Origin: Hyphomicrobiales bacterium
Lineage (GTDB): Bacteria; Pseudomonadota; Alphaproteobacteria; Rhizobiales; Rhizobiaceae
Assembly (NCBI GenBank): GCA_900466575.1
Contig: UBMP01000009.1
Span: 1-64,000 of the forward strand
DNA: 64,000 nucleotides
Direction of reading: 5' to 3'
The position numbers and the translations under genes are program-made. Shown in pieces: positions 35,720 through 45,197 of this stretch (its first letter is position 1; the number at the start of each line of letters is the position of its first letter). The notes beneath the pieces were generated by a model. That model did no database searches and was not told where the DNA came from. It saw only the letters and a list, made by a program, of their open reading frames with translations.

Positions 35720-36594
35720 GCAAGCCCAACCTGAAAGCAGCCCTTGCATCCGGCCAGTTCGTGGTCGCGCCCGGCATCCATGACATGATCACGGCCGTGG
35801 TCTCCAACAAGGTCGGCTTCGACTTTGTCTATGCCTCCGGCTACTGGATGACGGCATCCGCCTTCGGATTGCCGGATGCCGGGATTGCCAGCTACACGCA
35901 GATGCTCGATCGCGTCAGCACCTTGTGCCGCACGGTGAATGCAGCGGTTATCGCCGATGCCGATACCGGTTATGGCGGGCTTCTTAATGTGCATCATACC
36001 GTGCGCGGCTACGAAGAAGCGGGCGTCGCTGCAATCCAGATCGAGGATCAGGAATTTCCGAAGAAATGCGGCCACACGCCCTTCAAGCGCGTCGTGCCGA
36101 TCATTGACATGGTCGAGAAAATCAAGGTTGCCGTCGAAGCCCGCAAGAACCCCGACATGCTGATCATCGCCCGCACGGATGCGCGCCAGCCGGAAGGTTT
36201 CGAAGGCGCCTTGAGGCGTGGTCTTGCCTATGGCGAGGCGGGTGCGGATATCGTCTTCCTGGAAGCGCTGGAAAGCGAAGAGGAAATGCGAGAAGCCTGC
36301 CGCCGCGTGCCGCAGCCGATGATGGCCAACATGGCCGATGGCGGGCGCACGCCGATCCGTTCTTCCAAGGATCTGGCAGCACTCGGCTACAAGCTGGCGA
36401 TTTATCCGTCTGCCACGGGCCTTGCCGCCGCCGCCGCGGCTGAAAACGCTCTGACCGTGCTGAAGACCGAGGGAACCTCCGACTCGCCGAAGGTGCCGCT
36501 GTTCAATTTCTCGGAATTCAACTCGCTGATTGGCTTCGAAGACGTCTGGAGCTTCGAACGTCGCTGGGCTCGCGATACCGCGGAGGCAAAATGA
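35716..36594 (+). CDS. Isocitrate lyase/PEP mutase family C-C lyase (methylisocitrate or dimethylmalate lyase type)
   Basis: About 292 residues, the short form of the family. It has the metal-binding DADTGYGG (residues 81-88) and the catalytic EFPKKCGH with Cys118. The KKCGH loop marks C-C lyases (isocitrate, methylisocitrate, 2,3-dimethylmalate lyases); phosphoenolpyruvate mutases lack that Cys. It should split a substituted malate or isocitrate, typically giving pyruvate or glyoxylate plus an acid. ATG overlaps the amidase stop. A LeuCD-like hydratase followed by such a lyase parallels dimethylmaleate hydratase and 2,3-dimethylmalate lyase of Eubacterium barkeri nicotinate fermentation. Confidence 0.92.
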   Translation: MSKPNLKAALASGQFVVAPGIHDMITAVVSNKVGFDFVYASGYWMTASAFGLPDAGIASYTQMLDRVSTLCRTVNAAVIADADTGYGGLLNVHHTVRGYEEAGVAAIQIEDQEFPKKCGHTPFKRVVPIIDMVEKIKVAVEARKNPDMLIIARTDARQPEGFEGALRRGLAYGEAGADIVFLEALESEEEMREACRRVPQPMMANMADGGRTPIRSSKDLAALGYKLAIYPSATGLAAAAAAENALTVLKTEGTSDSPKVPLFNFSEFNSLIGFEDVWSFERRWARDTAEAK

Positions 36595-37535
36595 CGACCG
36601 TTGCTTGCATTGGCGCCGGCACGGTCGGGCGCGCCTGGGCGGTCGTTTTCGCCCGTGCCGGCCACGACGTCCGTCTCTACGACGCCCTGCCCGGCGAGGC
36701 TGCCGGCCGGGCGCGTGACGGTGCCCGCCGCACACTCGAGTTGTTTGCCGAAAACAGGTTGCTCGATGAACCGGTCGAGACGGTTCTGGCGCGCATCGTG
36801 CCGGTGGAGTCGATTGCCGATGCTGTCTCGGGCGCATCCTATGTGCAGGAGAGCGTTCGTGAGGATCTCGACGTCAAGCGGCAGGTCTTTGCCGAAATCT
36901 CACAGTTTGCCAATGCCGAGGCCATCTTGGCCTCATCGACCTCTGCTCTCCCCGGATCGGAGTTCATGGGCGCCGTCGAAAGGCCTGAGCGGGCGCTCGT
37001 CGTCCATCCGGTCAATCCGCCCTCGCTCATTCCGCTCGTCGAATTGTGCGGCACGAACTGGACCTCACCGGACACCATTGCCAGGACAAAGACCTTCATG
37101 AAGGAGGTCGGCATGAAGCCGATCCTGCTCAAGAAGGAGATCGACGGCTTCATTCTCAATCGCCTTCAGTTCACTCTGGTCGCGGAGGCGTTGCATCTGG
37201 TCGGCGAAGGCTATTGCGATCCTGAGGACATCGATGCCGTCCTGACCGACGGACTTGCGCTGCGCTGGGCCTCCATCGGCCCGTTTGAGGTCGCGCATCT
37301 CAATGCGCCCGATGGCATGCAGGGCTTCATCGACCGGCTCGGGCCGATGATGCGCCATCTCGGACAGTCGGCCCGCACCGACTACCCGTGGACCGACGCG
37401 CAGATCGCGACGACGCATGCGAGCCTCTGCGAGCGCATCCCTCTCGACACAATCGCCGAACGTCAGGCCTGGCGCGATGGACGCATCCTGGCGCTGCGCC
37501 GGATGAAGCAGGACGTCCCGGATCCCAACAGCTGA
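36591..37535 (+). CDS. 3-hydroxyacyl-CoA dehydrogenase-like NAD-dependent dehydrogenase
   Basis: About 314 residues of the 3HCDH/lambda-crystallin family, which includes L-gulonate 3-dehydrogenase and carnitine dehydrogenase. The N-terminal Rossmann motif is CIGAGTVGRAWAVVFARAG; later come SSTSALPGSEF, the catalytic His region VVHPVNPPSLIPLVELC, and IDGFILNRLQFTLVAEAL. It oxidises a secondary hydroxyl next to a carboxylate or thioester. ATG overlaps the lyase stop by ATGA. No CoA ligase or transferase lies in this operon, so a free hydroxyacid substrate is more likely than an acyl-CoA. Confidence 0.92.
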   Translation: MTTVACIGAGTVGRAWAVVFARAGHDVRLYDALPGEAAGRARDGARRTLELFAENRLLDEPVETVLARIVPVESIADAVSGASYVQESVREDLDVKRQVFAEISQFANAEAILASSTSALPGSEFMGAVERPERALVVHPVNPPSLIPLVELCGTNWTSPDTIARTKTFMKEVGMKPILLKKEIDGFILNRLQFTLVAEALHLVGEGYCDPEDIDAVLTDGLALRWASIGPFEVAHLNAPDGMQGFIDRLGPMMRHLGQSARTDYPWTDAQIATTHASLCERIPLDTIAERQAWRDGRILALRRMKQDVPDPNS

Positions 37536-37571
37536 CGCCGGTCGCCAAGCCAACATTTTGAGGAGACAACA

Positions 37572-38891
37572 ATGAAATATCTGAAGCGCGGCATGGAAGC
37601 GTCGAGCGTTGCCGAAAACGATCGCAAGGTCCGGGAGGTTGTCGAAACAACGCTTGCCGACATCGAAAAGCGTGGCGATGACGCCGTGCGCGAATTGTCG
37701 GTCAAATTCGACGGGTGGGACCGGGAAGATTATCGCCTGACGAAGGCCGAGATCGACAGTTGTCTTAACTCGCTGTCGAAGCGCGACATAGAAGACATCC
37801 AGTTTGCCCAGGCGCAGGTGCGCAATTTTGCGCAGATCCAGCGCGCGACCCTTCAGGATGTCGAGGTCGAGACACTGCCCGGCGTGATCCTCGGCCACAA
37901 GAACATCCCGATCCAGGCGGCCGGCTGCTATGTGCCGGGCGGCAAATATCCGCTTCTCGCCTCCGCTCACATGTCGGTCATCACGGCGAAGGTCGCAGGC
38001 GTTCCGCGCGTCGCCACCTGCGCGCCGCCCTACAAGGGCGGGCTAGCGCCTGCCATCGTCGCCGCCCAGCATCTGGCCGGTGCCGATGAAATCTATGCGC
38101 TTGGCGGCATTCAGGCCGTCGGTGCCATGGCGCTCGGCACGAAGTCGATCGCGCCTGTCGACATGCTGGTGGGTCCGGGCAATGCCTTTGTGGCCGAAGC
38201 CAAGCGTCAGCTCTTCGGCCGCGTGGGCATCGACCTCTTTGCGGGTCCGACGGAGACTCTGGTCATCGCCGACGAGACGGTCGATGGCGAAATGTGCGCC
38301 ACTGATCTTCTCGGACAGGCCGAGCATGGTCCGGACAGTCCCGCGATCCTGCTGACAACGTCGGAAAAACTCGCGCGCGAGACGATGGCCGAGATCGAAC
38401 GGCTCCTCAAGATCCTGCCCACCGCCGAGATCGCGGCCAAATCCTGGGCGGCCTATGGCCAGGTCATCGTGGCCGATAGCGACGAGGAGATGGTGAAGAT
38501 CGCCGACGAGATTGCCTCGGAGCATGTTCAGGTCATGACTCGCGACCCGGATTACTTCCTGAAAAACATGACAAATTATGGCGCACTTTTCCTCGGTCCC
38601 CGCACCAACGTCGCCTATGGTGACAAGGTGATCGGCACCAACCACACGCTGCCGACAAAGAAGGCGGCGCGTTACACGGGCGGTCTCTGGGTCGGCAAGT
38701 TTCTCAAGACATGCACCTATCAGAAGGTGCTCACCGATGAGGCCTCGGCCCTGATTGGCCGATATTGCTCGCGGCTTTGCGATCTGGAAGGTTTCAAAGG
38801 GCATGCCGAACAGGCCAATGTGCGGGTCCGCCGCTATGGCGGGGATAACGTCCCTTACGCCGGTCGTGCGGAAGAAAAGGGTGCGGCGTGA
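37572..38891 (+). CDS. Histidinol dehydrogenase-family oxidoreductase (catabolic paralogue, HpsN-like)
   Basis: About 439 residues, HisD length. HisD catalytic and Zn-binding features are kept: GQAEHGPDS, the Glu-His pair in [16 protein letters not shown], and the C-terminal GHAEQANVR. The enzyme oxidises a primary alcohol via the aldehyde to a carboxylate with two NAD. The related HpsN oxidises 2,3-dihydroxypropane-1-sulfonate, so family members need not make histidine. ATG with GAGGAG upstream, 36 bases after the previous gene and overlapping the SDR by GTGA. Catabolic context, with no other his genes, supports a role on a hydroxymethyl side chain. Confidence 0.9.
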   Translation: MKYLKRGMEASSVAENDRKVREVVETTLADIEKRGDDAVRELSVKFDGWDREDYRLTKAEIDSCLNSLSKRDIEDIQFAQAQVRNFAQIQRATLQDVEVETLPGVILGHKNIPIQAAGCYVPGGKYPLLASAHMSVITAKVAGVPRVATCAPPYKGGLAPAIVAAQHLAGADEIYALGGIQAVGAMALGTKSIAPVDMLVGPGNAFVAEAKRQLFGRVGIDLFAGPTETLVIADETVDGEMCATDLLGQAEHGPDSPAILLTTSEKLARETMAEIERLLKILPTAEIAAKSWAAYGQVIVADSDEEMVKIADEIASEHVQVMTRDPDYFLKNMTNYGALFLGPRTNVAYGDKVIGTNHTLPTKKAARYTGGLWVGKFLKTCTYQKVLTDEASALIGRYCSRLCDLEGFKGHAEQANVRVRRYGGDNVPYAGRAEEKGAA

Positions 38892-39655
38892 CCGTGCTGC
38901 CCGAAACACCGTCCTTCCGGCTTGATGGGCGCCGGGCGCTCGTGACAGGTGCGGGCCGCGGCATCGGCCTCGCGGCGGCAGCGGCATTGGCGCAAGCCGG
39001 TGCCCACGTCGTCCTTGCCGCAAGGTCGGAAGAGGAGATCAAGCGGGCGGCCGATGCGATCAGGGCTGCCGGCGGAAGTGCCGAGCCCTTGGCGTTGGAC
39101 GTCATGAACATCCAGGCGACGGCCTCAAGCCTCGAAAAAGCCGGCCCTTTCGATATCCTCGTCAACAATGCGGGCACCAACCGGCCGAAGCCGATCATGG
39201 AGGCGACCGAAGAGGACTTCGACGCGGTCCTCGATCTCAACGTCAAGGCGGCCTATTTTGTCGCCCAGGCCGTGGCCAGGGGTATGATTGCGGCCGGCAT
39301 CAAGGGGTCCGTCATCCACATGGGCTCGCAGATGGGGCATGTCGGCGGACCGAACCGGACGCTCTACTGCGCCTCGAAATGGGCGATCGAGGGCTTGAAC
39401 AAGGCGATGGCGCTTGATCTTGCAAAGCACGGTATCCGTTCCAACACGATTGCCCCGACCTTTATCGAAACACCCCTGACAAAACCATTCTTCGCAAACG
39501 AGGTGTTTCTGGCGAGCGTGCTCGAAAAGATCAAGCTCGGCAGGCTGGGTCAGGTGGAGGACATCATGGGCGCCATCGTCTTCCTGGCCTCCGATGCCTC
39601 GGCGCTGATGACCGGAACTTCGATCGTCGTCGATGGGGGCTGGACAGCGGATTGA
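38888..39655 (+). CDS. Short-chain dehydrogenase/reductase
   Basis: About 255 residues. Cofactor motif [16 protein letters not shown] motif, catalytic Tyr/Lys in [11 protein letters not shown] with Ser in HMGSQMG, and C-terminal [13 protein letters not shown]. The Arg in VLAARSEEE after strand 2 suggests NADP may be used. GTG start overlapping the HisD-like stop. Last gene of the seven-gene operon that begins with the LeuC-like gene. It is likely to oxidise a hydroxyl intermediate, complementing the 3HCDH-like and HisD-like enzymes; the order of the steps cannot be read from the sequence. Confidence 0.92.
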   Translation: MTVLPETPSFRLDGRRALVTGAGRGIGLAAAAALAQAGAHVVLAARSEEEIKRAADAIRAAGGSAEPLALDVMNIQATASSLEKAGPFDILVNNAGTNRPKPIMEATEEDFDAVLDLNVKAAYFVAQAVARGMIAAGIKGSVIHMGSQMGHVGGPNRTLYCASKWAIEGLNKAMALDLAKHGIRSNTIAPTFIETPLTKPFFANEVFLASVLEKIKLGRLGQVEDIMGAIVFLASDASALMTGTSIVVDGGWTAD

Positions 39656-39890
39656 CCGGCGGACAAGCAACAGAGTTCCGACCCTTGGCATCTGGTCCCG
39701 CGAAAAGCAAATGTTCGTCGGTGTCTCTGCACCATCCAGTCCGATCATGGCGCGAGTGACATAGCCGCCGGATCGCGGATCTTGTTCTGACCGCGAACCC
39801 GCAGACACCTGACGGCCCACGGCGAGCCGGTATCAGGATCAATTCGCGCGCCGATTTTACAGTCTTTAGAGACTGGCCAATCTGATCAGT

Positions 39891-40580
39891 CTACCAGGGC
39901 ACGGTCTGATCGCGGTAGTCGACAAAGTGGACGCCGCCGGAACCCTGCCGCGCCAGCATCGCAGCGACAACGCCTCGCACGCTTGTTTCGACGTCGAGGG
40001 GCGCGGATGCCCCGCCCATGTCTGTCCGCACCCATCCGGGCGACATGCAAAGGTAGGTTCGATCGTCATGATGGCGCGCGGCAAAGCTTTTCAGCATCTG
40101 ATTCAAGGCTGCCTTGCTGGCGCGATAGGTCTCCCATCCGCCGCCGCCATTGTTGTTGATGCTGGCCATGTTAGACGACATCACGGCGACGATCCCCTCC
40201 GGATGGACCAGAGCGTGCAGAGCGCCGATGATCCGGAGCGGAGACAGCGCGTTCGTGATCATCGTGTCCACGAAGCTCTCGAGGGCAACAAGCTCCACTG
40301 CAATCTCCGGGTCCGGCGCAACGCCGGCATTGACGAACAGCACATCGAGGACACGGCCGGAGAGCGTTTTGCTCAAGGCTGCAACATCCTCGGCGGCGTT
40401 GATATCCAACTCCAAGATTGTGAGTGAACCCTTGACGCCAAGGGCTTCCGGTCCCGCGCGGCCATGCGCGCCGCGAACGGTTGCGATCACATCCCATCCT
40501 CGTGACAGGAATGCATCGACCAGCCCAAGTCCCAGGCCGCGCGAAGCCCCGACGATCAGTGCAGTCTTTCGGTTGGACAT
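39891..40580 (-). CDS. Short-chain dehydrogenase/reductase (short, C-factor/sniffer type)
   Basis: About 229 residues, shorter than classical SDRs. Cofactor motif VGASRGLGLGLVDAF, VNAGVAPDP instead of NNAG, and catalytic YRASKAALNQ with Ser in MSSNMAS. The short C-terminus (GVHFVDYRDQTVPW) lacks the usual DGG ending. This resembles the carbonyl-reductase-like or C-factor group. It is a single gene, converging on the operon ending at 39655 and divergent from the 2-hydroxyglutarate oxidase. Role not deducible. Confidence 0.88.
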   Translation of the reverse strand: MSNRKTALIVGASRGLGLGLVDAFLSRGWDVIATVRGAHGRAGPEALGVKGSLTILELDINAAEDVAALSKTLSGRVLDVLFVNAGVAPDPEIAVELVALESFVDTMITNALSPLRIIGALHALVHPEGIVAVMSSNMASINNNGGGGWETYRASKAALNQMLKSFAARHHDDRTYLCMSPGWVRTDMGGASAPLDVETSVRGVVAAMLARQGSGGVHFVDYRDQTVPW

Positions 40581-40821
40581 TGCTCACTCCTGCCTTCCGC
40601 AGCCATTCCCATGCTGGGGTCGATGATCCGGAAGGATAGGGTAGAGGCGGTCGCCGACCTGGGCAAGCCGCAGTAGACTTTTCCCTTGCTGAGAGCGCAT
40701 TGTCACGGCGTGGCAGGCACCAAGTCGCGCGTTCATGACGGATGACCGTGCCCAGGATGAAGCCTGTTTCGGCTATGCCAGACGCAGGCCCAAACCGTGT
40801 AAAGTCCGAAGGAGACACTCG

Positions 40822-42012
40822 TTGAAATACGATTACTGCATCATCGGCGGCGGCATCGTCGGGCTTGCCACAGCCATGCGGCTCCTCGAGGCCCGGCCCG
40901 GCAGCAGTCTGATCCTCCTGGAAAAGGAAGATTCGCTGGGGAAGCACCAGACCGGCCACAACAGCGGCGTCATCCACGCCGGCATCTATTACCCACCGGG
41001 CAGCCTGAAGGCCGAACTCTGCCGCAAGGGCGCTATCGCGACCAAGGCGTTCTGCGAGCAGAATGCCATCCGCTACGACGTGTGCGGCAAGCTTGTCGTG
41101 GCCACGTCGGACCAGGAAGTGGCACGCATGGATGCGCTCTACGAGCGTTCGAAGCAGAACACGATCGAAGTCCATCGCTTCTCGGCAGAGGAACTCGTCG
41201 AGCGCGAGCCCCATATCGTCGGCCTGGGCGCTCTGTATGTACCTTCGACCGGTATCGTCAGTTATCTCGATGTGTGCCGGAAGATGGGCGAACGCATCGC
41301 CGCCAGCGGTGGTGAAGTGCGTTTGTCGACCCGTGTTACCGGCATTCGCGAGAAAACGGATTGCGTGGAAATCGACAGCGATGGTGCAAGCTGGCAGGCC
41401 AATGAGCTGATCGTATGCGGCGGGCTTCAGGCTGACCGTCTGGCGCGGCTGGCCGGCCTTGCCATCGACTTCCGCATCATACCCTTCCGCGGCGAATATT
41501 ATCGGCTGCCCGCAGACAAGAACGAGATCGTCCGTCATCTGATCTATCCCGTTCCAGACCCGTTCCTCCCGTTTCTCGGCGTGCACCTGACCCGCATGAT
41601 CGATGGCAGTGTCACGGTCGGTCCGAACGCCGTGATCGGGTTTGCACGTGAAGGCTATCCACGGCTCTCGCTCAATCTCGCGGATGTGACGGACTACGCA
41701 TTGTTTGCCGGATTCTGGAAAACGGTCTTCGCCAATCGCCGCTCGGCCGTGACGGAACTTCGAAATTCGCTGTGGAAGCCTGGCTATCTCGAAGAATGCC
41801 GGAAATACTGCCCGGAACTGCGGCTCAGTGACCTGCTGCCGCACGAGGCGGGGATCCGAGCGCAGGCCGTCAAGGCGGATGGCTCGCTCGTGCATGACTT
41901 CCTCTTTGCACAGACGGACAGAACGCTGCATGTCTGCAACGCCCCCTCCCCGGCAGCAACCTCGGCCATACCCATCGCAGAGATGATCGTCGCCCGGCTC
42001 GGATCTGAATGA
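40822..42012 (+). CDS. lhgO: L-2-hydroxyglutarate oxidase
   Basis: About 396 residues, FAD-dependent DAO-family oxidase. FAD motif IIGGGIVGLATAMRLL at the start, then KHQTGHNSGVIHAGIYYPPGSLKA, which is highly characteristic of LhgO, and a C-terminal HVCNAPSPAATSAIPIAEMI. It oxidises L-2-hydroxyglutarate to 2-oxoglutarate, passing electrons to oxygen or quinone. I start it at a TTG at 40822, eight bases after AAGGAGA, because LhgO proteins begin with K-Y-D-Y/F-x-I-IGGG; the frame is open to an ATG at 40735. It stands alone. It could serve a 2-hydroxyacid from the neighbouring modules. Confidence 0.93.
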   Translation: MKYDYCIIGGGIVGLATAMRLLEARPGSSLILLEKEDSLGKHQTGHNSGVIHAGIYYPPGSLKAELCRKGAIATKAFCEQNAIRYDVCGKLVVATSDQEVARMDALYERSKQNTIEVHRFSAEELVEREPHIVGLGALYVPSTGIVSYLDVCRKMGERIAASGGEVRLSTRVTGIREKTDCVEIDSDGASWQANELIVCGGLQADRLARLAGLAIDFRIIPFRGEYYRLPADKNEIVRHLIYPVPDPFLPFLGVHLTRMIDGSVTVGPNAVIGFAREGYPRLSLNLADVTDYALFAGFWKTVFANRRSAVTELRNSLWKPGYLEECRKYCPELRLSDLLPHEAGIRAQAVKADGSLVHDFLFAQTDRTLHVCNAPSPAATSAIPIAEMIVARLGSE

Positions 42013-42201
42013 CGAGTCTCCTTCCGCGTATCACACAGTTGGGCAGGGCGAATGCCGACCTCGGACGTAAGCCACCAAATGCTCTGGAGTGGGACCTGGG
42101 TGAAATACCAAGAGACACGCCGCACTCGTCAGCGCGGCGTGACCGATTCGAGCCCGGAACTGAACTGCCCGGACCCGATGTCCTCCGCCTCCATCTTTCC
42201 A

Positions 42202-43422
42202 TTACGGTTTCCGCTGATCGGCGACCTTAGAGGATGCAACAGGCGGTGCGGCATTACCCCAGCTGTTGCGGATATAGGTCAGCACGTCCGCGACCTGCTG
42301 ATCATTCAGCCGCCAGGCCAATGATGGCATGGCCGGTGTGGTCGGGGCCGTGGCTGTTCTCGCTGCCTGACTGCCGTTGAGCACGACATGGATCAGCGTC
42401 TCGGCGTCGGCCTGCTGCACGATGGGGCTTCCGGCAAGCGCCGGGAAGAGCTGGCGTCCGCCCTGCCCCTCTCCGCCATGGCAGGCCGAACAGGTGTCGT
42501 GATAAATGAGCGCGCCAGCCTGAAAATGCGCGTCGTCGCTTTTCACCGGCGCAGGTTTGGCCGGTTCGCTCTTGATGCTTTTCAAGTAGGTCGCGATCGC
42601 TTTCAGATCCTCGTCCTTCATCGCAGACGTCGAATTTTCAATCACCTCCGCCATCGGACCCGAGGCAATCGAATGATTGTTGGCGCCTGTTTTCAGATAC
42701 CCAACGACTTCGTCGTCAGACCATCCGCCAATGCCGGTATAGGAGTTTCCACTGATGTCGGGGGCATACCAGCCTTGCAAGGATGCGCCCGTGAGCGCTC
42801 CATCGGTCTCGTCTGCGCCGAGCACGCTCTTTGGCGAGTGACATGTCACGCAGTGACCCGGTCCCTGAACAAGGTAAGCGCCCCTGTTCCATTCGGCCGA
42901 TTTCTGGCTGTCCGGCTTGAACTCGCCTTCCGTGAAATTGATCGTGTTCCAGCCAAGCATCGAAAGACGGATATTGAACGGAAACGGAAGCTGATTGGCT
43001 TTGACGGCATTGTGGACCGGTTCGATCGTGCGGATGTAGCTCCACAGGTCGGAAATGTCGGCGTCATGCATCTTCGTATAGGCCGGGTACGGCATTGCGG
43101 GATAGAGCCGCTTGCCGCCATGGCCGATACCGCGCTTCATGGCACTGAAGAAATCGGCTTCAGACCATGTTCCGATCCCCGTTTCCGGATCCGGTGTGAT
43201 GTTAGGTGGAACGAGCGCACCGAACGGCGTCTCCAGGGGGGCGCCGCCCGCAAACGGAGCCCCACCCTGTTTGGTGTGACAGCCAGCACAGTCGCCGAGT
43301 ACGGCCTGATAGCGTCCGCGAATGATCTTGGAGGCGTCGTCCGGCGTGCCGGAACCGGCAAAAACCGAGCCTGCAGCGGTGGTGCCAAGAAGGACAGCGA
43401 AAAACAGCTTGACGGTTCTCAT
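42202..43422 (-). CDS. Triheme cytochrome c subunit of a membrane-bound dehydrogenase
   Basis: About 406 residues with a Sec signal peptide (cleavage near VFA, residue 22). Three C-x-x-C-H heme sites: CAGCH (45-49), CVTCH and CSACH. This is the cytochrome c subunit of the gluconate 2-dehydrogenase/alcohol dehydrogenase type, which takes electrons from the FAD subunit and gives them to ubiquinone in the inner membrane, facing the periplasm. A final hydrophobic anchor is not obvious. ATG at 43422 overlaps the stop of the GMC subunit gene. The longer upstream frame lies inside that gene and is not protein-like. Confidence 0.93.
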   Translation of the reverse strand: MRTVKLFFAVLLGTTAAGSVFAGSGTPDDASKIIRGRYQAVLGDCAGCHTKQGGAPFAGGAPLETPFGALVPPNITPDPETGIGTWSEADFFSAMKRGIGHGGKRLYPAMPYPAYTKMHDADISDLWSYIRTIEPVHNAVKANQLPFPFNIRLSMLGWNTINFTEGEFKPDSQKSAEWNRGAYLVQGPGHCVTCHSPKSVLGADETDGALTGASLQGWYAPDISGNSYTGIGGWSDDEVVGYLKTGANNHSIASGPMAEVIENSTSAMKDEDLKAIATYLKSIKSEPAKPAPVKSDDAHFQAGALIYHDTCSACHGGEGQGGRQLFPALAGSPIVQQADAETLIHVVLNGSQAARTATAPTTPAMPSLAWRLNDQQVADVLTYIRNSWGNAAPPVASSKVADQRKP

Positions 43423-45185
43423 GCGGTCACCAAGGGTTGTCCGGGATTGCGCAGATATTGCTGGCGAATGGCGTCCGCCGCGTGGAACGCAAGCGCCCCG
43501 ACCGTGCCCGTGGGATTTTTGCCGGCATTGTGCGCGAACGCGGAAGCGCCGATCACGAAGACATTCGGCACGTCCCAGCTCTGGAGATATTTGTTGATCG
43601 CGCTGGTTTTCCGGTCGGCTCCCATGATGGCGCCTCCCGTGTTGTGTGTGCTCTGGTAGGGCACCGAATCCCAACCCTTCTTGCGCGGCGAAGCAGTATA
43701 CTGCCTGCCCCCGAAAGACTTGGCGATCTCTTCCATCTTTCCCGTAATCCAGGCAGACATCCGCACGTCATTATCGGGGAAATCGAAGGTGACGCGCAGC
43801 AACGGCCTGCCAAACCTGTCCTTGTACGTCGGATCGAGATCGAGATAGTTGCCGCGTATGGGATAGCTCGACCCCTGCGAGGAGAAGCCGAGCGTGCTTT
43901 TGTAGGCCTGAACGGTGGCCTTCTTCCATTCGGAGCCCCATCTGGGAGACCCCGGCGCAGTCGGCCGCGTCTGGATCGGTCGGCCGTTTGTCGGAATACA
44001 GTTGATGCCGGCGCCGCCGACGAAGTCGACCCCGCCATGGTCAAAGGCATCGCCGTTGTAGTCGTCCACCGTCTGTCCGAGTGCGCCGGCGGCAATGAAC
44101 GGGTTGAAGTTCTTGTCGTCGAAGAAGACCTGCGCGCCGGAATTGGTCTGGTAACAGTAATTGCGCCCAACGGTGCCTTCTCCTGTTCCCGGGTCGTAGG
44201 GGACTCCGATGCCGGAGATCAGCATCAGCCGCACGTTGTGCAGGCCGTAAGCACAGAGAAGGACCATGTCCGCCGGCTGGAAATATTCCTCGCCTGACGT
44301 GTCGACATAGGTAACGCCACGGGCATTCTTGCGCGAGGCGTCGAGATCGACATGCAGGACTTCGGACTGGGTACGCAACTCGAAATTCTTCTTGCGCATC
44401 AGCACGGGCAGGATCGTTGTCTGGGCCGAAGACTTGGAATAGTTCGCGCAGCCGAAACGCTCGCAGAAACCACACATCGTACACTGGCCCATGGCGATGC
44501 CGAGCGGGTTGATATAATCTTTCGAGAGATTGGCCGCCGGCGTCGGGAAGGGATGCAAACCCATGGAACGGGTGACGTCGGCAAAGAGCGTCGGCGCGTA
44601 GGTCATGGGAAGGGGCGGCAGTGGATAATCCCTGGAGCGCGGATCCTCGAACGGATTGCCGCCGGGCTGAATCTGGCCCTTGATGTTGCCGGCCTTGCCC
44701 GAGATGCCCGCCAGATATTCGAACCGGTCGTAGGACCCTTCGAGCTCCGCCCCCGTGACACCCCAGTCCTGCAACTGAAGTTCGCGCGTTTTGTCGGGGC
44801 CGTAGCGCTCCGCAAGATGGCTCGCGATACGGAAGTCGCTGTCCCAGAAGCGCCAGGTGTGGCCATTCCAGTGAACGCCAGCGCCGCCGACCCCGTTGCC
44901 GGGTAGAAAGGAGCCATAGTCGCGCATGGGCAGGGCCGTCTGCGACGTGTTGTTCCGCATCGTCATCGCTTCTTCGACCGGCTGCAGAAAAAGATCGCGC
45001 CGGACGGCATAGCGCAGTTCATCCTGCATATAGCCGATGTTGAAGTCGGTCGCGGTATCGCGCCAGGGACCGCGCTCGATGGCCAGAACGTCGAGACCTT
45101 CTTCGGTCAGTTCATGCGCGAGGATTGAGCCGGTCCAACCGAGACCGACAATGACCACATCCTTGCGCGGCATGATTCTCGTCAT
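43419..45185 (-). CDS. GMC-family FAD dehydrogenase, large subunit (gluconate 2-dehydrogenase type)
   Basis: About 588 residues. FAD-binding VVIVGLGWTGSILAHEL at the N-terminus, the HWNGHTWRFWD region, a cysteine-containing segment QCTMCGFCERFGCANYSK, and C-terminal NTGGAIMGADRKTSAI followed by HNAGKNPTGTVGALAFHAADAI. No signal peptide of its own; in this family the Tat signal of the small subunit carries the complex out. It oxidises a sugar acid or polyol in the periplasm. The exact substrate (gluconate, 2-ketogluconate, sorbitol or fructose) cannot be told from the motifs. Confidence 0.93.
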   Translation of the reverse strand: MTRIMPRKDVVIVGLGWTGSILAHELTEEGLDVLAIERGPWRDTATDFNIGYMQDELRYAVRRDLFLQPVEEAMTMRNNTSQTALPMRDYGSFLPGNGVGGAGVHWNGHTWRFWDSDFRIASHLAERYGPDKTRELQLQDWGVTGAELEGSYDRFEYLAGISGKAGNIKGQIQPGGNPFEDPRSRDYPLPPLPMTYAPTLFADVTRSMGLHPFPTPAANLSKDYINPLGIAMGQCTMCGFCERFGCANYSKSSAQTTILPVLMRKKNFELRTQSEVLHVDLDASRKNARGVTYVDTSGEEYFQPADMVLLCAYGLHNVRLMLISGIGVPYDPGTGEGTVGRNYCYQTNSGAQVFFDDKNFNPFIAAGALGQTVDDYNGDAFDHGGVDFVGGAGINCIPTNGRPIQTRPTAPGSPRWGSEWKKATVQAYKSTLGFSSQGSSYPIRGNYLDLDPTYKDRFGRPLLRVTFDFPDNDVRMSAWITGKMEEIAKSFGGRQYTASPRKKGWDSVPYQSTHNTGGAIMGADRKTSAINKYLQSWDVPNVFVIGASAFAHNAGKNPTGTVGALAFHAADAIRQQYLRNPGQPLVTA

Positions 45186-45197
45186 GGTCCGTTCCCC

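Noticed and set aside
28981-39655. Full nicotinate fermentation as in Eubacterium barkeri
   Set aside because: No nicotinate hydroxylase, enamidase, methyleneglutarate mutase or methylitaconate isomerase genes are present; only the last two steps resemble it.
39860-39875. Hairpin CAGTCT-TTAG-AGACTG as a terminator
   Set aside because: Only six base pairs, low stability and no T-run on either strand.
40171-41931. A long minus-strand open frame (586 codons) opposite the L-2-hydroxyglutarate oxidase
   Set aside because: It mirrors the codon pattern of a high-GC gene on the other strand, has no recognisable domain, and overlaps a well-supported enzyme and an SDR.
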